A stretch of DNA of 64,000 nt, from positions 3,330,501 through 3,394,500 of the forward strand of contig NZ_JBBPBZ010000002.1 of the NCBI RefSeq assembly GCF_038070105.1, read 5' to 3'. This document shows positions 11,760-21,281 of this stretch, piece after piece. Both the position numbers and the translations under genes were made by a program. Each line of letters starts with the position of its first letter. Position 1 is the first letter of the stretch. Origin of the DNA: Methylocystis sp. IM3. Its GTDB lineage: Bacteria > Pseudomonadota > Alphaproteobacteria > Rhizobiales > Beijerinckiaceae. The notes under the pieces are model-generated. The model was given only the letters and a program-made list of their open reading frames with translations. It had not been told where the DNA came from and made no database searches.

Positions 11760-11881
11760 GGCGGACGGATCGCAAGCGACCCGCCGCCGGCCATTTCCCC
11801 GGCGGACAGGTCGTCTCGAGACCCCGCAAGGAGCCCAGGGCTCCAGAGCGAATGTCCGGAAAAGGTCCAACTGGGCCGATA

Positions 11882-11909
11882 GGGGGGAGCGGCCGCCGCT
11901 TCCCCCTTT
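11882..11909 (+). terminator. Terminator after rplU-rpmA
   Basis: GGGGGGAGCGG pairs with CCGCTTCCCCC across a 3-base loop (with one G-T wobble), followed by CTTTG. It is a long GC-rich stem with a short T-tract, 122 bases past the rpmA stop and before the GNAT gene, so some readthrough into GNAT-obgE is possible. Confidence 0.65.
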
Positions 11910-11951
11910 GTCGCATCCGGGGCCGGTTCGGTCTTTCGCTTGGAGCCCTTT

Positions 11952-13623
<1,672 letters not shown>

Positions 13624-13644
13624 TCAATCTTTGGGCTGCTGCGC

Positions 13645-13667
13645 CATTGACCTTGACAGGGTCAATG
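13645..13667. promoter_or_regulatory. Candidate operator: 8-bp inverted repeat over a TTGACC box
   Basis: CATTGACC-TTGACAG-GGTCAATG is a perfect 8-bp inverted repeat with a 7-base spacer. It covers a TTGACC -35-like box, and TAGCTT stands 17 bases further on. The layout looks like a dyad operator for a dimeric regulator just before the gene at 13685. It could also act as a hairpin after obgE. Confidence 0.4.
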
Positions 13668-13684
13668 ACTAGCTTCCACCCGTT

Positions 13685-14077
13685 ATGATCCCGAGAAACG
13701 ACAGGAGAGGGCATTTCGGCTCGACGGCGGCGACGCTGCTCGTGGCCTATCTGCTCATCCTGCAAGGGATCGCGGCGGGCGCCGTCACCAGCGCCCGCGG
13801 CTCGGCGCTGTTTTCGGACGCCATCTGCCTCGGCAAGAGCGCCGGCCCGCTCGGCGGCGCGCCTGGAGCGCCGATCCGGCCCACGCGACATGGCGACGCC
13901 TGCTGCGTCATTCATTGCGTGTCCCTCGGCGGCGCGACGGCCCCCTCCCCCTTCGTGGGCGAGACGCCGCCGCCGCTGACTTATATCGAAGCGCGGCTTG
14001 CCTTCGAACACGCCTTGTCGGGCTCAGAGGCGGCGACGCCGCCGCTTGGCTCCCGCGCCCCTCCCGCCCTGGTCTGA
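13685..14077 (+). CDS. Small exported Cys/His-containing protein, DUF2946-like
   Basis: A 130-residue protein with an N-terminal hydrophobic segment (STAATLLVAYLLILQGIAAGAV) and a central HGDACCVIHCVS motif. The motif and the length resemble DUF2946-type proteins, which often sit near copper genes; that link is inference from family knowledge. The start is uncertain: ATG 13685 has no ribosome binding site and lies close to the candidate promoter, while AGGAGAGG occurs just inside the frame. No metal gene is adjacent. Confidence 0.55.
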   Translation: MIPRNDRRGHFGSTAATLLVAYLLILQGIAAGAVTSARGSALFSDAICLGKSAGPLGGAPGAPIRPTRHGDACCVIHCVSLGGATAPSPFVGETPPPLTYIEARLAFEHALSGSEAATPPLGSRAPPALV

Positions 14078-14105
14078 AGCCGGCCGCGCTATAGCGGCGT
14101 CGAAC

Positions 14106-14135
14106 GACCTCGCCCGCCTGCGCGGGCGAAAGGTC
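14106..14135. repeat. Intergenic palindrome
   Basis: GACCT-CGCCCGC-CTGC-GCGGGCG-AA-AGGTC forms a stem of 12 pairs with a two-base bulge, 28 bases after the preceding stop. With no T-run it is more like a dispersed palindromic element or a Rho-independent hairpin of low efficiency than a clear terminator. Confidence 0.45.
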
Positions 14136-14255
14136 TGGCGTTGGACAAAGTCTCCAGAAAGTTTGCGCTTTGATCATCGAATCCAAAGCCGGGCCGCACG
14201 GCCCGAAACGGCCAAGTTCGCGGCCGGCTGGAGCGCGTTTAGGTGACATGGGATC

Positions 14256-14702
14256 ATGGACAAGAAACCCGCGCGGGCGCGAAAGCCGGTCAAGGCCGTC
14301 GCCCGCCTCTCCTCACGCGAGCGCCGCTGCTCGCAGAATGGCAAGCTGACCGCTCCCGTCGAAGGCGCGATCCGGCTGAGCGCCTCGGCCGAGCGCCTGT
14401 ATCCCGACGCGGCGCAGAAGGACCGCGTCGAGGTGATGGAAATGTATTTCGACGCCAAGGGTCGGCCGATCAAACGCAAGGGCGTCGGCGCCGAGCGCGT
14501 CGCGCGCGCCTATGACGCCCAGGGCAATCAGGTCGAGGAGGCCTATTTCAACGCGGAAGGCAAGCCGACCGTTCGCAAGGACGTGGGCGCCGCCCGCATC
14601 GCCTGGCGCTACGACGACGCCGGCCGCCGCGTCGACGCCGCCTTCTACGGCGCCGACGGCGCCCAGATCCGTCCCGTGGGCAAGCGTCCCGCCGGGGTCT
14701 GA
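14256..14702 (+). CDS. Unknown basic protein with about 34-residue internal repeats
   Basis: A 148-residue protein with a Lys/Arg-rich N-terminus (MDKKPARARKPVKAVARLSSRERR). Two similar units follow: YFDAKGRPIKRKGVGAERVA RAYDAQGNQ VEE, then YFNAEGKPTVRKDVGAARIA WRYDDAGRRVDA, with a third partial AFYGADGAQI. The YDxxG-x repeats recall YD/RHS-like beta-strand repeats, but the protein is far smaller. There is no signal peptide. Function unknown. Confidence 0.65.
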   Translation: MDKKPARARKPVKAVARLSSRERRCSQNGKLTAPVEGAIRLSASAERLYPDAAQKDRVEVMEMYFDAKGRPIKRKGVGAERVARAYDAQGNQVEEAYFNAEGKPTVRKDVGAARIAWRYDDAGRRVDAAFYGADGAQIRPVGKRPAGV

Positions 14703-14776
14703 CGCCCGCGTCGGGACCGTGCCGGGACACTGGCCCGGAACCGCCCCCGCGAGAGCAACGCGCGGGGGGCGCTGCG

Positions 14777-15439
14777 TCATTTTACTCGGGCAATCAGAAA
14801 GCCGTCCCAGCCTTTCGCGCCGACCGTCTGAATGACTGTGGCGCTCACGCGCGGTTCGGCGGCGACGGCGTCGAAGAGCGCCCGAGCGCCAAGCGCGCCG
14901 TCCTCCCTCGTTTGCGCATCCGCGACGGCGCCCTCGCGCACGACATTGTCGACGATGATGAGCGCGCCGGGCCGGGAAAGCCGCAACGCCCACTTGAAAT
15001 AGGAAGCATTGTTCGCCTTGTCGGCGTCGATGAAGGAAAGATCGAAAGGCGCGACGCCTTCGGCTTCGAGCCCCGGCAGGACGCTGAGCGCGGCGCCGAC
15101 GCGCAGGTCGACCCTGTCGGCCACCCCCTCCCGCTGAATATTGGCGCGCGCCACCTCGGCATGGCGCGGATCGACGTCGATCGTCACGATCCTCCCGCCC
15201 GCGCCGAGCGCACGCGCGAACCAGATGGTGGAATAGCCGCCGAGGGTTCCGATCTCGAGAATGCGGCCTGCGCCCGTCGCCGCGGCGATGAGATAGAGGA
15301 ATTTTCCTTGCGGGGCCGAAACGTCGATTGCAGGAAGCCCCGCGCGTCCGTTGGCGTCGAGCGTCTCCTGAAGCCGCTCGGCAGGCGGGATGAGCCAGTC
15401 CGCGACATAATCGTCGACCACTCGCCATTTGTCCGTCAT
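14777..15439 (-). CDS. SAM-dependent O-methyltransferase, CCoAOMT-like
   Basis: A 220-residue class I methyltransferase. The SAM-binding motif ILEIGTLGGYSTIWFARAL, acidic loop IVTIDVDPRHAEVARANI, FDLSFIDADKANNASYFKWAL and ALIIVDNVVREG match the O-methyltransferase family 3 (catechol/caffeoyl-CoA OMT-like); the D-x-DK and DN residues are metal ligands in that family. ATG 15439 begins MTDKWRVVDDYVADWLIPP, the family N-terminus; the frame runs open further upstream without homology. Substrate unknown. Confidence 0.9.
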   Translation of the reverse strand: MTDKWRVVDDYVADWLIPPAERLQETLDANGRAGLPAIDVSAPQGKFLYLIAAATGAGRILEIGTLGGYSTIWFARALGAGGRIVTIDVDPRHAEVARANIQREGVADRVDLRVGAALSVLPGLEAEGVAPFDLSFIDADKANNASYFKWALRLSRPGALIIVDNVVREGAVADAQTREDGALGARALFDAVAAEPRVSATVIQTVGAKGWDGFLIARVK

Positions 15440-15649
15440 CGCGGGAAATCCTTGTCTCGTCGAAAGGCGGCTCGGCCACTTTCGAGGCAAAATCATTTGA
15501 CCTTGCATGAATCTTCGTGCCATGTGCCGCTGTTCGCGCTCGTCGCATGAGCAGAACTGGGAAGGCTGGATGGCCGCATTTCGATTTTGCCTCAGTCTCC
15601 CTGCGGCCGACTTGCCGCTCATCAGCCAAAATCTATGGGAGCGAAACAA

Positions 15650-16018
15650 ATGATCAAGCTTGCTTTGACCGCCGCCGCCGCGGTCGTCGCCATGAGCGTC
15701 CCGGCCCTCGCCGATTCCTGGAACGTGACCGAAATCGCCACCTCGGGCATCAAGCGCGCCAATGGCACCTGGACGCTCAACGTTCAGGGCGACAAGGTGG
15801 CCGGCAAGGCCGACCTCCAGCTCGATAACGGCTCGGTGCTCACCTACAAGCTCGACGGCACGGTGGCCGGCGGCGCCTACACGGTGAAGCTCGTCGACCG
15901 CACCGACGACAAGAAGGACTGCGTCTGGACCGGCAAGCCGAACGAGAACGCCCGCGTCTACAACGGCGAAGTGACCTGCGCCAACGGCAAGTTCTCGATC
16001 CGCGCCGGCGTGCAATAA
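15650..16018 (+). CDS. Small periplasmic protein, unknown
   Basis: A 122-residue protein with signal peptide MIKLALTAAAAVVAMSVPALA and cleavage before DSWNVTEIATSG. The mature part reads as a small beta-rich domain (GTWTLNVQGDKVAGKADLQLDNGSVLTYKLDGTVAGGAYTVKL) with two cysteines that could pair. GGAG six to nine bases upstream supports ATG 15650 over ATG 15635. A strong terminator follows. No named family recognised. Confidence 0.75.
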   Translation: MIKLALTAAAAVVAMSVPALADSWNVTEIATSGIKRANGTWTLNVQGDKVAGKADLQLDNGSVLTYKLDGTVAGGAYTVKLVDRTDDKKDCVWTGKPNENARVYNGEVTCANGKFSIRAGVQ

Positions 16019-16042
16019 GCCGCTATCCTGCTTCGAGCAGCC

Positions 16043-16072
16043 AAACGCCGGCCCTCGGGCCGGCGTTTTAAT
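16043..16072 (+). terminator. Intrinsic terminator
   Basis: AAACGCCGGCCC and GGGCCGGCGTTT form a perfect 12-bp stem running into TTTTAATTTTA. It lies 25 bases after the stop at 16018 and marks the small periplasmic gene as its own transcription unit. Confidence 0.9.
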
Positions 16073-16222
16073 TTTATCGCTCCGGTCGGACCGCCGCCAC
16101 GCAACGGCCTGTTCACCACATTTGCCTCTTCGACAGTTCTTTAGCTATGCTATGGCTTTACGCGCTTGCGGCGCGTGTGTTTGGTTGGTCGAGCGTCAAT
16201 GCCGAAGTCCCGAGGTATCCTC

Positions 16223-16705
16223 ATGCGCGTTTTTGACTTGCGTCCGCTGCTTCTTTTCATGACGATCGGAATGGCGGCCTGGCCGCTCGCGTCCTGCAAC
16301 TCGCCCCAGACCGCCGATCCCGGCGTCGCTCAGGGCGTTCCGGCTATTCCGTCGACCATCCCGGCGAGCTCCCTGGTCGGCCGCTGGGGCGTCGCCGCCT
16401 ATCACCGCGACAGCGACCGCCCCCGCACTGAAGCCGAGGCGCGACGCCAGTGCAACAACGCCTATACGATCAAGCCCGGCCCGGCGGGCGGCGTTATGAT
16501 GCATCTCGCCGACGAGGCGCAGGTTTCGGAGCTGGTGCTCAAGGGCAGCCCGAGCGGCGTCACCTATCTCGGCCCGCCGGGTCCGGCGGCTCTTCCGACC
16601 GACCGCGAAATTGTCACAATCAATGACAATTCCTTTACCGTAAAATGGGTGAGCCCCGACAACTCGACCCGTTACGGCACGATGGTCTACATCCGCTGCT
16701 CTTGA
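16223..16705 (+). CDS. Putative lipoprotein
   Basis: A 160-residue protein. MRVFDLRPLLLFMTIGMAAWPLASC is a lipoprotein signal with lipobox LASC, so the mature N-terminal Cys would be lipidated. The rest (SSLVGRWGVAAYHRDSDRPRTEAEARRQCNNAYTIKPG ... FTVKWVSPDNSTRYGTMVYIRCS) looks like a small beta-barrel-type domain with two more cysteines. GAGG ten bases upstream supports this ATG. Family not recognised. Confidence 0.75.
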   Translation: MRVFDLRPLLLFMTIGMAAWPLASCNSPQTADPGVAQGVPAIPSTIPASSLVGRWGVAAYHRDSDRPRTEAEARRQCNNAYTIKPGPAGGVMMHLADEAQVSELVLKGSPSGVTYLGPPGPAALPTDREIVTINDNSFTVKWVSPDNSTRYGTMVYIRCS

Positions 16706-16764
16706 GTTCCGAGGGCTCGGCGTCGCGTCCTTTCAGTCATCTCCCGTCCCGCAAGAGGTCAATG

Positions 16765-17379
16765 ATGGGAATTGCACATACGGCCCTGCGCCTGATCTTT
16801 GCGTCCTCGGCGCTGTTTCTGCTGGGCTTCGGCGCCGCCGCGACCGCCAGTCCCCAGCAGGATGAAATGCAGATCGACGATCAGCCGGGCTACGAGCCGA
16901 GCCCGGAAGAGGAGACGCTCTCCGGGCCCTACGAGCGGCAAGTCGTCTTTTTCCGCACCACGGAAGCCCCCGGCACCATCGTGGTCCATACGGCGGACCG
17001 CTATCTCTATCTCGTGCAGGGCGACAATCGCGCGATCCGCTATGGCATTGGCGTCGGCCGCGAGGGCTTCCAGTGGGCGGGCATGCACAAGATCACCCGC
17101 AAGCAGGAATGGCCCGACTGGCGCCCGCCGCCGGAGATGATCCAGCGCCAGCCCTATCTGCCGCGTTTCATGGCCGGCGGGCCCGGCAACCCGATGGGCG
17201 CGCGTGCGCTCTACATCGGCCAGACGGTCTACCGCATCCATGGCACGAACCAGCCGCAAACGATCGGCCACGCCGTTTCGTCTGGCTGTTTCCGCCTGGT
17301 CAACGGCGACGTGACGGATCTCTACAATCGCGTTCCGATCGGAACCAAGATCGTCGTCAAGCAGGCGGCGGATCTCTGA
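16765..17379 (+). CDS. L,D-transpeptidase (ErfK/YbiS type)
   Basis: A 204-residue periplasmic enzyme with signal peptide ALRLIFASSALFLLGFGAAATA and a YkuD domain. The catalytic block is HGTNQPQTIGHAVSSGCFRLVNGDV, with His159 and Cys175 of the HGT...SxGC(F/I)R motif. This group forms 3-3 peptidoglycan crosslinks or ties Braun-type lipoproteins or beta-barrels to the wall. Two ATGs stand side by side; 16765 is preferred because AGAGG is six bases upstream, against three for 16762. Many Hyphomicrobiales carry several paralogues. Confidence 0.92.
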   Translation: MGIAHTALRLIFASSALFLLGFGAAATASPQQDEMQIDDQPGYEPSPEEETLSGPYERQVVFFRTTEAPGTIVVHTADRYLYLVQGDNRAIRYGIGVGREGFQWAGMHKITRKQEWPDWRPPPEMIQRQPYLPRFMAGGPGNPMGARALYIGQTVYRIHGTNQPQTIGHAVSSGCFRLVNGDVTDLYNRVPIGTKIVVKQAADL

Positions 17380-17415
17380 AGTTTTCATCGTTTCCAACGT
17401 TCAAAAGAGGTCGTT

Positions 17416-18447
17416 ATGCGACTTTTGCACAAGCGCGTCCGCGCGTTGCTTCCCCTGGTGACGGCCTCCTTCTGCCTGCTCGCCGCCGCCGCGCAGGCTT
17501 CCACTCTCGATACGGTGAAGCAGCGCGGCGCATTGATCTGCGGCGTGAGCAATGGGATCGCCGGTTTCTCGATCGCCGACGACAAGGGCAAGTGGTCGGG
17601 CTTCGACGTTGATTTCTGCCGCGCCGTCGCGGCGGCGATCTTCGGCGACTCGTCCAAGGTGCAATTCGTGCCGGTGGGGGCGGACGAGCGCTTCGAGGCC
17701 CTGAAGTCCGGCAAGTTCGATCTGCTGTCGCGCAATTCGACCTGGGCTTTCTCCAATGAGGTCGAGCAGGGCCTCGTCTTCGCCGGCGTGACCTATTACG
17801 ACGGCCAGGGCTTCCTGATTCCCAAGAGCCGCAAGGCGACCTCCGCCCTGGAGCTCGACGGCGCCAAGGTCTGCGTGAAGGCCGGCACCACGACGGAAGC
17901 CAATGTCGAGGACTATTTCAAACAGAACCACATGAAGTTCGAGGCGGTGCGTTTCGAGCTTCTTCCCGATATTCTCAAGGCTTATGAGTCCGGCCAGTGC
18001 AATGTGATCTCGAGCGACGTCTCGCAGCTCCACGCCAACCGGCTCGAGCTGAAGAAGCCCAACGACCACATCATTCTGGCGGACATCATTTCCAAGGAGC
18101 CGCTCGGCCCGGTCGTACGCCAGGGCGACGATCAGTGGCTGAATCTGGTGAAATGGGTCAATTTCGCCATGCTGAACGCCGAGGAGCTCGGCATCAACAG
18201 CGCCAATGTCGAAGAAGCCAAAAAGTCGCAGAAGCCGCAGGTTCGTCGCTTCGTCGGGGCCGAAGGCGATATCGGCAAGCATCTCGGCCTCTCGCCCGAC
18301 TGGGCCGTCAACATCGTGAAGAGCGTCGGCAATTATGGCGAGTCGCTGGAGCGGAACGTCGGCAGGAAATCAAAGCTCGGCATCGCGCGCGGCCTCAACC
18401 AGCTGTGGACGATGGGCGGCATTCAATATGCGCCGCCCCTTCGCTGA
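17416..18447 (+). CDS. Amino acid ABC transporter substrate-binding protein, AapJ-like
   Basis: A 343-residue periplasmic binding protein. Signal peptide ALLPLVTASFCLLAAAAQA is followed by STLDTVKQRGALICGVSNGIAGFSIADDKGKWSGFDVDFCRAVAAAIFGD, the class 3 solute-binding fold, and the general L-amino-acid binding (AapJ/BztA) signature FDLLSRNSTWAFSNEVEQGLVFAGVTYYDGQGFLIPKS. AGAGG upstream supports ATG 17416. The aapQMP permease and ATPase genes are not adjacent, so this one is an orphan within the window. Confidence 0.93.
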   Translation: MRLLHKRVRALLPLVTASFCLLAAAAQASTLDTVKQRGALICGVSNGIAGFSIADDKGKWSGFDVDFCRAVAAAIFGDSSKVQFVPVGADERFEALKSGKFDLLSRNSTWAFSNEVEQGLVFAGVTYYDGQGFLIPKSRKATSALELDGAKVCVKAGTTTEANVEDYFKQNHMKFEAVRFELLPDILKAYESGQCNVISSDVSQLHANRLELKKPNDHIILADIISKEPLGPVVRQGDDQWLNLVKWVNFAMLNAEELGINSANVEEAKKSQKPQVRRFVGAEGDIGKHLGLSPDWAVNIVKSVGNYGESLERNVGRKSKLGIARGLNQLWTMGGIQYAPPLR

Positions 18448-18456
18448 TCGTCGAGG

Positions 18457-18475
18457 CGCCGCCCCTCAGGCGGCG
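18457..18475. terminator. Hairpin between convergent genes
   Basis: CGCCGCC-CCTCA-GGCGGCG is a perfect 7-bp stem ten bases after the binding-protein gene; its right arm overlaps the last codons of the converging small gene at 18466. There is no T-run, so it may serve as a weak bidirectional end signal. Confidence 0.45.
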
Positions 18476-18678
18476 TGATCGTCCCGGCGAGGAAATCCTC
18501 GCGTTGAGTCCCGCAGCTCACCTGCGGGATCTTCAGCGCAGGACTCTTGCACGGCTCTGACGACATCGAGCGCCGCGGCGATCGCCGGGGCGCCGATGTC
18601 CCGATAATGGCGCAGCAGGCGATCGCGCGCCTGACGCTCGCGTTTTTCGACACATTTCCTGTCCGCCGATTGCGGCAT
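18466..18678 (-). CDS. Small charged protein, unknown
   Basis: A 70-residue hydrophilic protein, MPQSADRKCVEKRERQARDRLLRHYRDIGAPAIAAALDVV..., mostly helical in character. GAAGGAG is well placed upstream of the ATG. It lies 33 bases downstream of the 75-residue gene at 18712 on the same strand, so the two probably form a small operon. The pattern LLRHYRDIGAPAIAAAL resembles short conserved Hyphomicrobiales proteins, but I assign no function. Confidence 0.65.
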   Translation of the reverse strand: MPQSADRKCVEKRERQARDRLLRHYRDIGAPAIAAALDVVRAVQESCAEDPAGELRDSTRGFPRRDDHAA

Positions 18679-18711
18679 GACGAAACTCCTTCGTTTTTCC
18701 TTTTGAGAAAT

Positions 18712-18939
18712 TCATTCCGCCGCAGAAAGCGGGGTGAGCGGAGTCATGCTCGCGCGCATCGCATCCGCCCGGCCATGCAACGCAACGATCGCGTCGCGGG
18801 CTTCCCTGGCCGTGCCAAAAACATCGCTTTGAAGCACGCTCAACGAGCGTCTGGTCGCATAAAAGCGGTAGCCCTCCGCTTCGCGAACGATCAGCCCCAC
18901 CGTATCCTGCTCGATCTCGATCAAATAGGCGTGCGACAT
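18712..18939 (-). CDS. Small conserved protein, unknown
   Basis: A 75-residue cytoplasmic protein starting MSHAYLIEIEQDTVGLIVREAEGYRFYATRRSLSVLQSDVFGTAREARDAIVALHG. A perfect GAGGAGG ribosome binding site precedes the ATG. The beta-strand followed by 'GYRFYA..VFGTAREA' resembles a short conserved hypothetical protein common in Hyphomicrobiales. No catalytic motif, signal or membrane segment. Confidence 0.7.
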   Translation of the reverse strand: MSHAYLIEIEQDTVGLIVREAEGYRFYATRRSLSVLQSDVFGTAREARDAIVALHGRADAMRASMTPLTPLSAAE

Positions 18940-19223
18940 GCGGCCTCCTCAGCTTCTCGCAACTGACTTCTTCGTCTTTGCAGGAACGCCCTCTTCGGCG
19001 CTTGCCGCGCTGCGGCCCTGTCGCGCGAAATTGCGCGCCGAAATCGCTTTCATTGGGACAAGGGGGGCGTAACCCAAAGCAAAGTTTGAAATGGGTAAAA
19101 ATTTAGTAATCGAACGAAGGAACGCTTAACGATCCGGCTTAGCGGCCTGTCGCCATCGAGGCCGCTCTCGAGATGGAATAGGACGCGGCGCCGGCATGCG
19201 CCCCTGCGCCTGGGACGCCCGCG
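18940..19223. other. Intergenic region without a recognised gene
   Basis: These 284 bases separate two minus-strand small genes. There is a locally A-rich stretch (about 19060-19130) that contrasts with the GC-rich surroundings and may hold the promoter for the 18939-18466 pair. I found no RNA gene or repeat. Confidence 0.4.
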
Positions 19224-19439
19224 TCAGCGATCGCCGGTTGCAACGAGGCGCCCCGTGAAAGCCGCGCCATCATCCAGTGCGACCGCATCCAATGCGACCG
19301 CATCCTTGGCCGGCGCCGCCGGCGTGACCAATCCAGCGAGAACGGCGCCTGCCGCCAGGGCGATCACCATAAAGAGAGAGATTCGGAACTGACGGCGCGC
19401 GGATTCGCGGTCTGCGAGGGAATAGAAGATGTCTGACAC
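19224..19439 (-). CDS. Small single-pass membrane protein, unknown
   Basis: A 71-residue protein starting at a GTG (19439) with GGAGG five bases upstream; a longer GTG start at 19463 has no such site. The sequence MSDIFYSLADRESARRQFRISLFMVIALAAGAVLAGLV has one membrane helix at about residues 22-38 after a basic stretch, which predicts a cytoplasmic N-terminus. The C-terminal tail contains a tandem DAVAL duplication encoded by a 15-bp repeat. Function unknown. Confidence 0.65.
   Translation of the reverse strand: MSDIFYSLADRESARRQFRISLFMVIALAAGAVLAGLVTPAAPAKDAVALDAVALDDGAAFTGRLVATGDR
19272..19301. repeat. Two tandem 15-bp units inside a small gene
   Basis: ATCCAGTGCGACCGC is followed at once by ATCCAATGCGACCGC (one mismatch) and then by a partial ATCC. 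It encodes the repeated DAVAL in the small membrane protein and keeps frame, as expected of a recent in-frame slippage duplication. Confidence 0.85.
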
Positions 19440-19549
19440 ATTCGCCTCCGTGATTGACTTCACGACCGCAAGCTAGCGTTGGGAGCCGCGCCCCGATGTG
19501 CGTGGCCGCACATCGAAACGCGCAGAGCGCGCGGGCCTGCCGCCCCGGT

Positions 19550-19849
19550 CTATTTCGCGGGGCCCCGCATGCCGGTGCTCCCCGCTCCACTGCCCACGCC
19601 GCGATCGAGGCCGGACCCGAAATTGCCGATCCTCCCGCCAGCGCCGGCGGCGGCCCCTGTTCCACCGGCGCTTCTGTCGGCGCCCGATCGGCCGGCCGCG
19701 GCGCCGCCGGCGCTTGCGTCCCCTGTGGGTCCCGCCCCCGCGGAGCCGGACGTTGGGGGCGCCGCGCCCTGCGCGACCGCAGACCCGACGCCCGTCGCAA
19801 GAGTCAGCGCGACCGCCAGGGACAACAATCGGGTGGATCGCTGCGTCAT
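19550..19849 (-). CDS. Small secreted Gly/Ala-rich protein, unknown
   Basis: A 99-residue protein with signal peptide MTQRSTRLLSLAVALTLATGVGSAVAQ. The mature part is low-complexity Gly/Ala/Ser (GSAGAGPTGDASAGGAAAGRSGADRSAGG...) and ends MRGPAK. GGAGG six bases before the ATG supports this start over an upstream in-frame ATG at 19942. Probably an envelope or secreted protein. Confidence 0.65.
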   Translation of the reverse strand: MTQRSTRLLSLAVALTLATGVGSAVAQGAAPPTSGSAGAGPTGDASAGGAAAGRSGADRSAGGTGAAAGAGGRIGNFGSGLDRGVGSGAGSTGMRGPAK

Positions 19850-19983
19850 GGTCGCCTCCGTCGCCCCCCACGGCGCCGATTTCGCGCGTTTTGCGCGCCT
19901 TTTGGCCCTCGCGGCAGATAGGCGACGGTCCGGCAGGGTCAATGCGGAGACGCGGCGCGAAAAGAGGCGCGGTGACAGTCTGG

Positions 19984-20619
19984 TCAGACTGCGATTTCGG
20001 TGTTCCGGCGGCGGACCCGCCAGGCGACGAGAGCCGCGCCCGCCAGGATCAGGCCCGCGGCCGGCAGAGCGAGCCCCGGAATGGCTGAACCAGGCGGCGG
20101 GGCCTCAATCTCCATGACGGGTTCCGCCGGCGCCGCCGGCGACGGCTCGGGCGCGCGCGGCGCGGCGGCAGACTCGACGGCGGGAATGGGAGCGACGGTC
20201 AGCGCGATGCGGCGGATGGCCGCCTCGATCTCGGAATCGGAGCGCCCGAGATCCTGGAGGCGCCGATAATCGGCGAGGCTCTCCTGCATGCGGCCCCGCA
20301 TTTCATACGCCAGGCCGCGCAAGCGCAGGGCGAGCGCATGATCCGGCGCGAGCCGGATCGCCCGGCTGAAGTCGCCAATGGCGTAGTCGAAAGCTCCGAG
20401 TTCGCCGAAGGCGGCGCCGCGACGCAGGAGAACGACCGCATTGTTCTTCAGCTTCTGGAGCGCCGCCGTGCAGGCGGACACCGCCTCGACCGCCGGGAGC
20501 GTCTCACTGAGACAATAGGCCCGCGAGTAACCGAGCCGGGCGGCGTGGACGGGGCCAGGCGACGCCATGCCGGCCTCCGCCAGGATCAAGGCGACAAGAA
20601 ACGCGCACATCCTCTGCAT
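19984..20619 (-). CDS. TPR-repeat protein, exported and C-terminally membrane anchored
   Basis: A 211-residue protein with a signal peptide (CAFLVALILAEAGMASPGPVHAA) and about two tetratricopeptide repeats (NNAVVLLRRGAAFGELGAFDYAIGDFSRAIRLAPDHALALRLRGLAYEMRGRMQESLADY) at residues 55-125. A Pro/Ala-rich linker follows, then a C-terminal membrane helix (GLALPAAGLILAGAALVAWRVRRR) with basic residues on the cytoplasmic side. TPRs bind partner proteins; the partner here is unknown. Confidence 0.78.
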   Translation of the reverse strand: MQRMCAFLVALILAEAGMASPGPVHAARLGYSRAYCLSETLPAVEAVSACTAALQKLKNNAVVLLRRGAAFGELGAFDYAIGDFSRAIRLAPDHALALRLRGLAYEMRGRMQESLADYRRLQDLGRSDSEIEAAIRRIALTVAPIPAVESAAAPRAPEPSPAAPAEPVMEIEAPPPGSAIPGLALPAAGLILAGAALVAWRVRRRNTEIAV

Positions 20620-20739
20620 GCGACGGCCTCTTGGAAAATCTCCAGCCGCGACGGGCGCGGCGCTGACCCTGCCGCCCTCGACAATGCGCCGATTTTTGCT
20701 CCCAAATCCTTACACACGGTCGAGTGCGCAATTTTTGTT

Positions 20740-20967
20740 TCAATCCCTCGGGAAAATCTTCTCCACAGCATTCCGCGCGGTTTCCAGAACAAGCAGCACC
20801 ATCGCGCCGAAGGCGCTGGAAATCCCGACGATCTGCAAAAAGGCGACGACGCCGCGCTCGGCGGTGTAGTCGCCGAGATGCAGATAGATATGGACGGCGA
20901 GGAAAACGCCGCTCAGCGCGGCGGCGGCGACGAGAAACGGGTTGGCGCTCGGTATGTACTTTGGCAT
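20740..20967 (-). CDS. Small two-helix membrane protein, unknown
   Basis: A 75-residue protein, MPKYIPSANPFLVAAAALSGVFLAVHIYLHLGDYTAERGVVAFLQIVGISSAFGAMVLLVLETARNAVEKIFPRD. Two hydrophobic segments, at about residues 10-30 and 40-62, predict two membrane passes with a short loop. The composition is clearly protein-like. Family not recognised. Confidence 0.65.
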   Translation of the reverse strand: MPKYIPSANPFLVAAAALSGVFLAVHIYLHLGDYTAERGVVAFLQIVGISSAFGAMVLLVLETARNAVEKIFPRD

Positions 20968-21281
20968 CGGGGCGGTCCAGAGTCGGGGGAAAGGCCATCT
21001 TCGATCAGTCGAGCGCTCCGTTTACCACGTTGCGGCCCAACTCCTTCCTGCTGCTGAAAGGCGCGGGAATGTCCGATTGTGCGAGTCCGAAGCTTTATCT
21101 TCGCTATTGAGAAGACGTTTCATCAGATCGCCAACCGCACTGGAGAAGACCGAGATAAAACCGCCCCTTATCCGAAGCTGGCCAGACCTTGGCCTGACGA
21201 AGGAGCGATTGCGGTTGCGAAGGACCTGTTACCTGATTACAATAGCCGTCATTATTTCCAGAAATAGGGAAGCTTCAATAT
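20968..21281. other. Upstream region of the exopolysaccharide locus
   Basis: These 314 bases lie between a leftward small gene and the rightward sugar transferase gene, so they should carry divergent promoters. The last 80 bases are richer in A/T than the rest of the window. AGGGAAG stands nine bases before the ATG at 21282. I see no confident -35/-10 pair and no gene. Confidence 0.4.
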
